In this document: piece after piece, positions 63,789 through 64,000 of the stretch
Layout of the letters: each line of letters begins with the position of its first letter
How positions within the stretch are numbered: position 1 is the stretch's first letter
Assembly: GCF_014107495.1 (NCBI RefSeq)
Contig: NZ_CP041969.1
Span: 4,575,501-4,639,500 of the forward strand
Source of the DNA: Cohnella cholangitidis
GTDB taxonomy: Bacteria; Bacillota; Bacilli; Paenibacillales; Paenibacillaceae
Direction of reading: 5' to 3'
Length of the DNA stretch: 64,000 bases
The notes under the pieces: model-generated
Told to the model about the DNA's origin: nothing
The model's input: only the letters and a program-made list of their open reading frames with translations
Database searches by the model: none
Position numbers and translations under genes: made by a program

Positions 63789-64000
63789 ACCGTAAACATA
63801 CGATAGCGATACTTGTGAACGATCAGCCGGGCGTCATGCAACGGGTGTCCGGCCTGTTCGGACGCGCGGCTTCAATATCGAGAGCATTACCGTCGCTCTT
63901 CCGAAGAGCCGGGCCTTTCCCGGATGGTTATCGTCACTACCGGCGACGATCATACGCTGGAGCAGGTCCAGAAGCAATTGTACAAGCTTATCGACGTCAT
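63785..64000 (+). pseudogene. ilvN: Acetolactate synthase small subunit, frameshifted and cut by window edge
   Basis: The regulatory ACT-domain subunit, with ATG overlapping the ilvB stop (ATGA). The first frame gives MNRKHTIAILVNDQPGVMQRVSGLFGR and then derails. One missing base near 63863-63868 would restore RGFNIESITV; another near 63895 would restore SSEEPGLSRMVIVTTGDDHTLEQVQ, after which the frame runs to the edge. Two losses in 33 bases point to an assembly or sequencing error near this position, or to a decayed gene. The family call is certain. Confidence 0.85.

Overview
The window looks like a chromosomal segment of a spore-forming, low-to-mid GC Firmicute of the Paenibacillaceae (Paenibacillus/Cohnella type). 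The signs are strong GGAGG ribosome sites with frequent TTG/GTG starts, an infC gene starting with ATT behind an L20-type leader, a T-box in front of ilvB, YmaF, YtrA-type GntR, KhtTU and Pgi/YtqA proteins of Bacillus type, and a polysaccharide-degrading gene set that includes an AraC regulator fused to a binding-protein domain. I see no rRNA, tRNA, insertion sequence, phage or CRISPR array.

Layout. 1-6.6 kb: an epimerase (cut by the left edge), a lipoprotein, a DUF2621-like protein, endonuclease IV (nfo), purU, tkt and ppnP. 6.7-7.9 kb: an SPFH membrane protein paired with a ribbon-helix-helix protein. 7.9-13.9 kb: a maltodextrin operon (LacI regulator, GH13 enzyme, binding protein, two permeases) with a clear promoter and operator. 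13.9-15.2 kb: a 3-hydroxyisobutyrate-dehydrogenase-type enzyme fused to a PilZ (c-di-GMP-binding) domain, the most unusual gene here. 15.3-18.5 kb: YmaF, pgi, YigZ and YjbQ. 18.6-22.6 kb: a sulfate ABC importer behind a CymR-like site. 22.6-35.6 kb: a membrane-anchored acetyltransferase, a GH95 enzyme, a Tet(M)-like GTPase, a HAD phosphatase, a Gfo/Idh oxidoreductase, a lipoprotein, a GH1 beta-glucosidase, a B12 radical-SAM protein and a CE7 esterase. 35.6-40.4 kb: an iron-siderophore importer with a Fur box and a divergent AraC/binding-protein regulator. 40.4-47 kb: nitroreductase, moaB, an aldo-keto reductase, manA, a VOC protein and a ytqA-ytqB pair whose ytqB (mnmM) is frameshifted. 47-49 kb: an autoregulated GntR-ABC operon. 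49-55 kb: YitT, the KhtT/KhtU K+/H+ antiporter, two PAP2 phosphatases, a CuA-type cupredoxin lipoprotein and trmB. 55-59 kb: two glycosyltransferases and an orphan protein. 59-61 kb: infC-rpmI-rplT. 61.6-64 kb: T-box, ilvB and a damaged ilvN cut by the right edge.

How it works together. Sugars from plant or microbial polymers are taken up as maltodextrins and beta-glucosides, opened by GH13, GH1, GH95 and CE7 enzymes and fed through pgi, manA and tkt. Neither the sugar importer nor the siderophore importer has its own ATPase, so both must borrow ATPases encoded elsewhere. Several genes carry visible cis control: LacI operator, CymR box, Fur box, cre-like site, YtrA operator, L20 leader and T-box.

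Three apparent single-base losses (one in ytqB/mnmM, two in ilvN) may be real mutations or assembly errors; the sequence alone cannot separate these.
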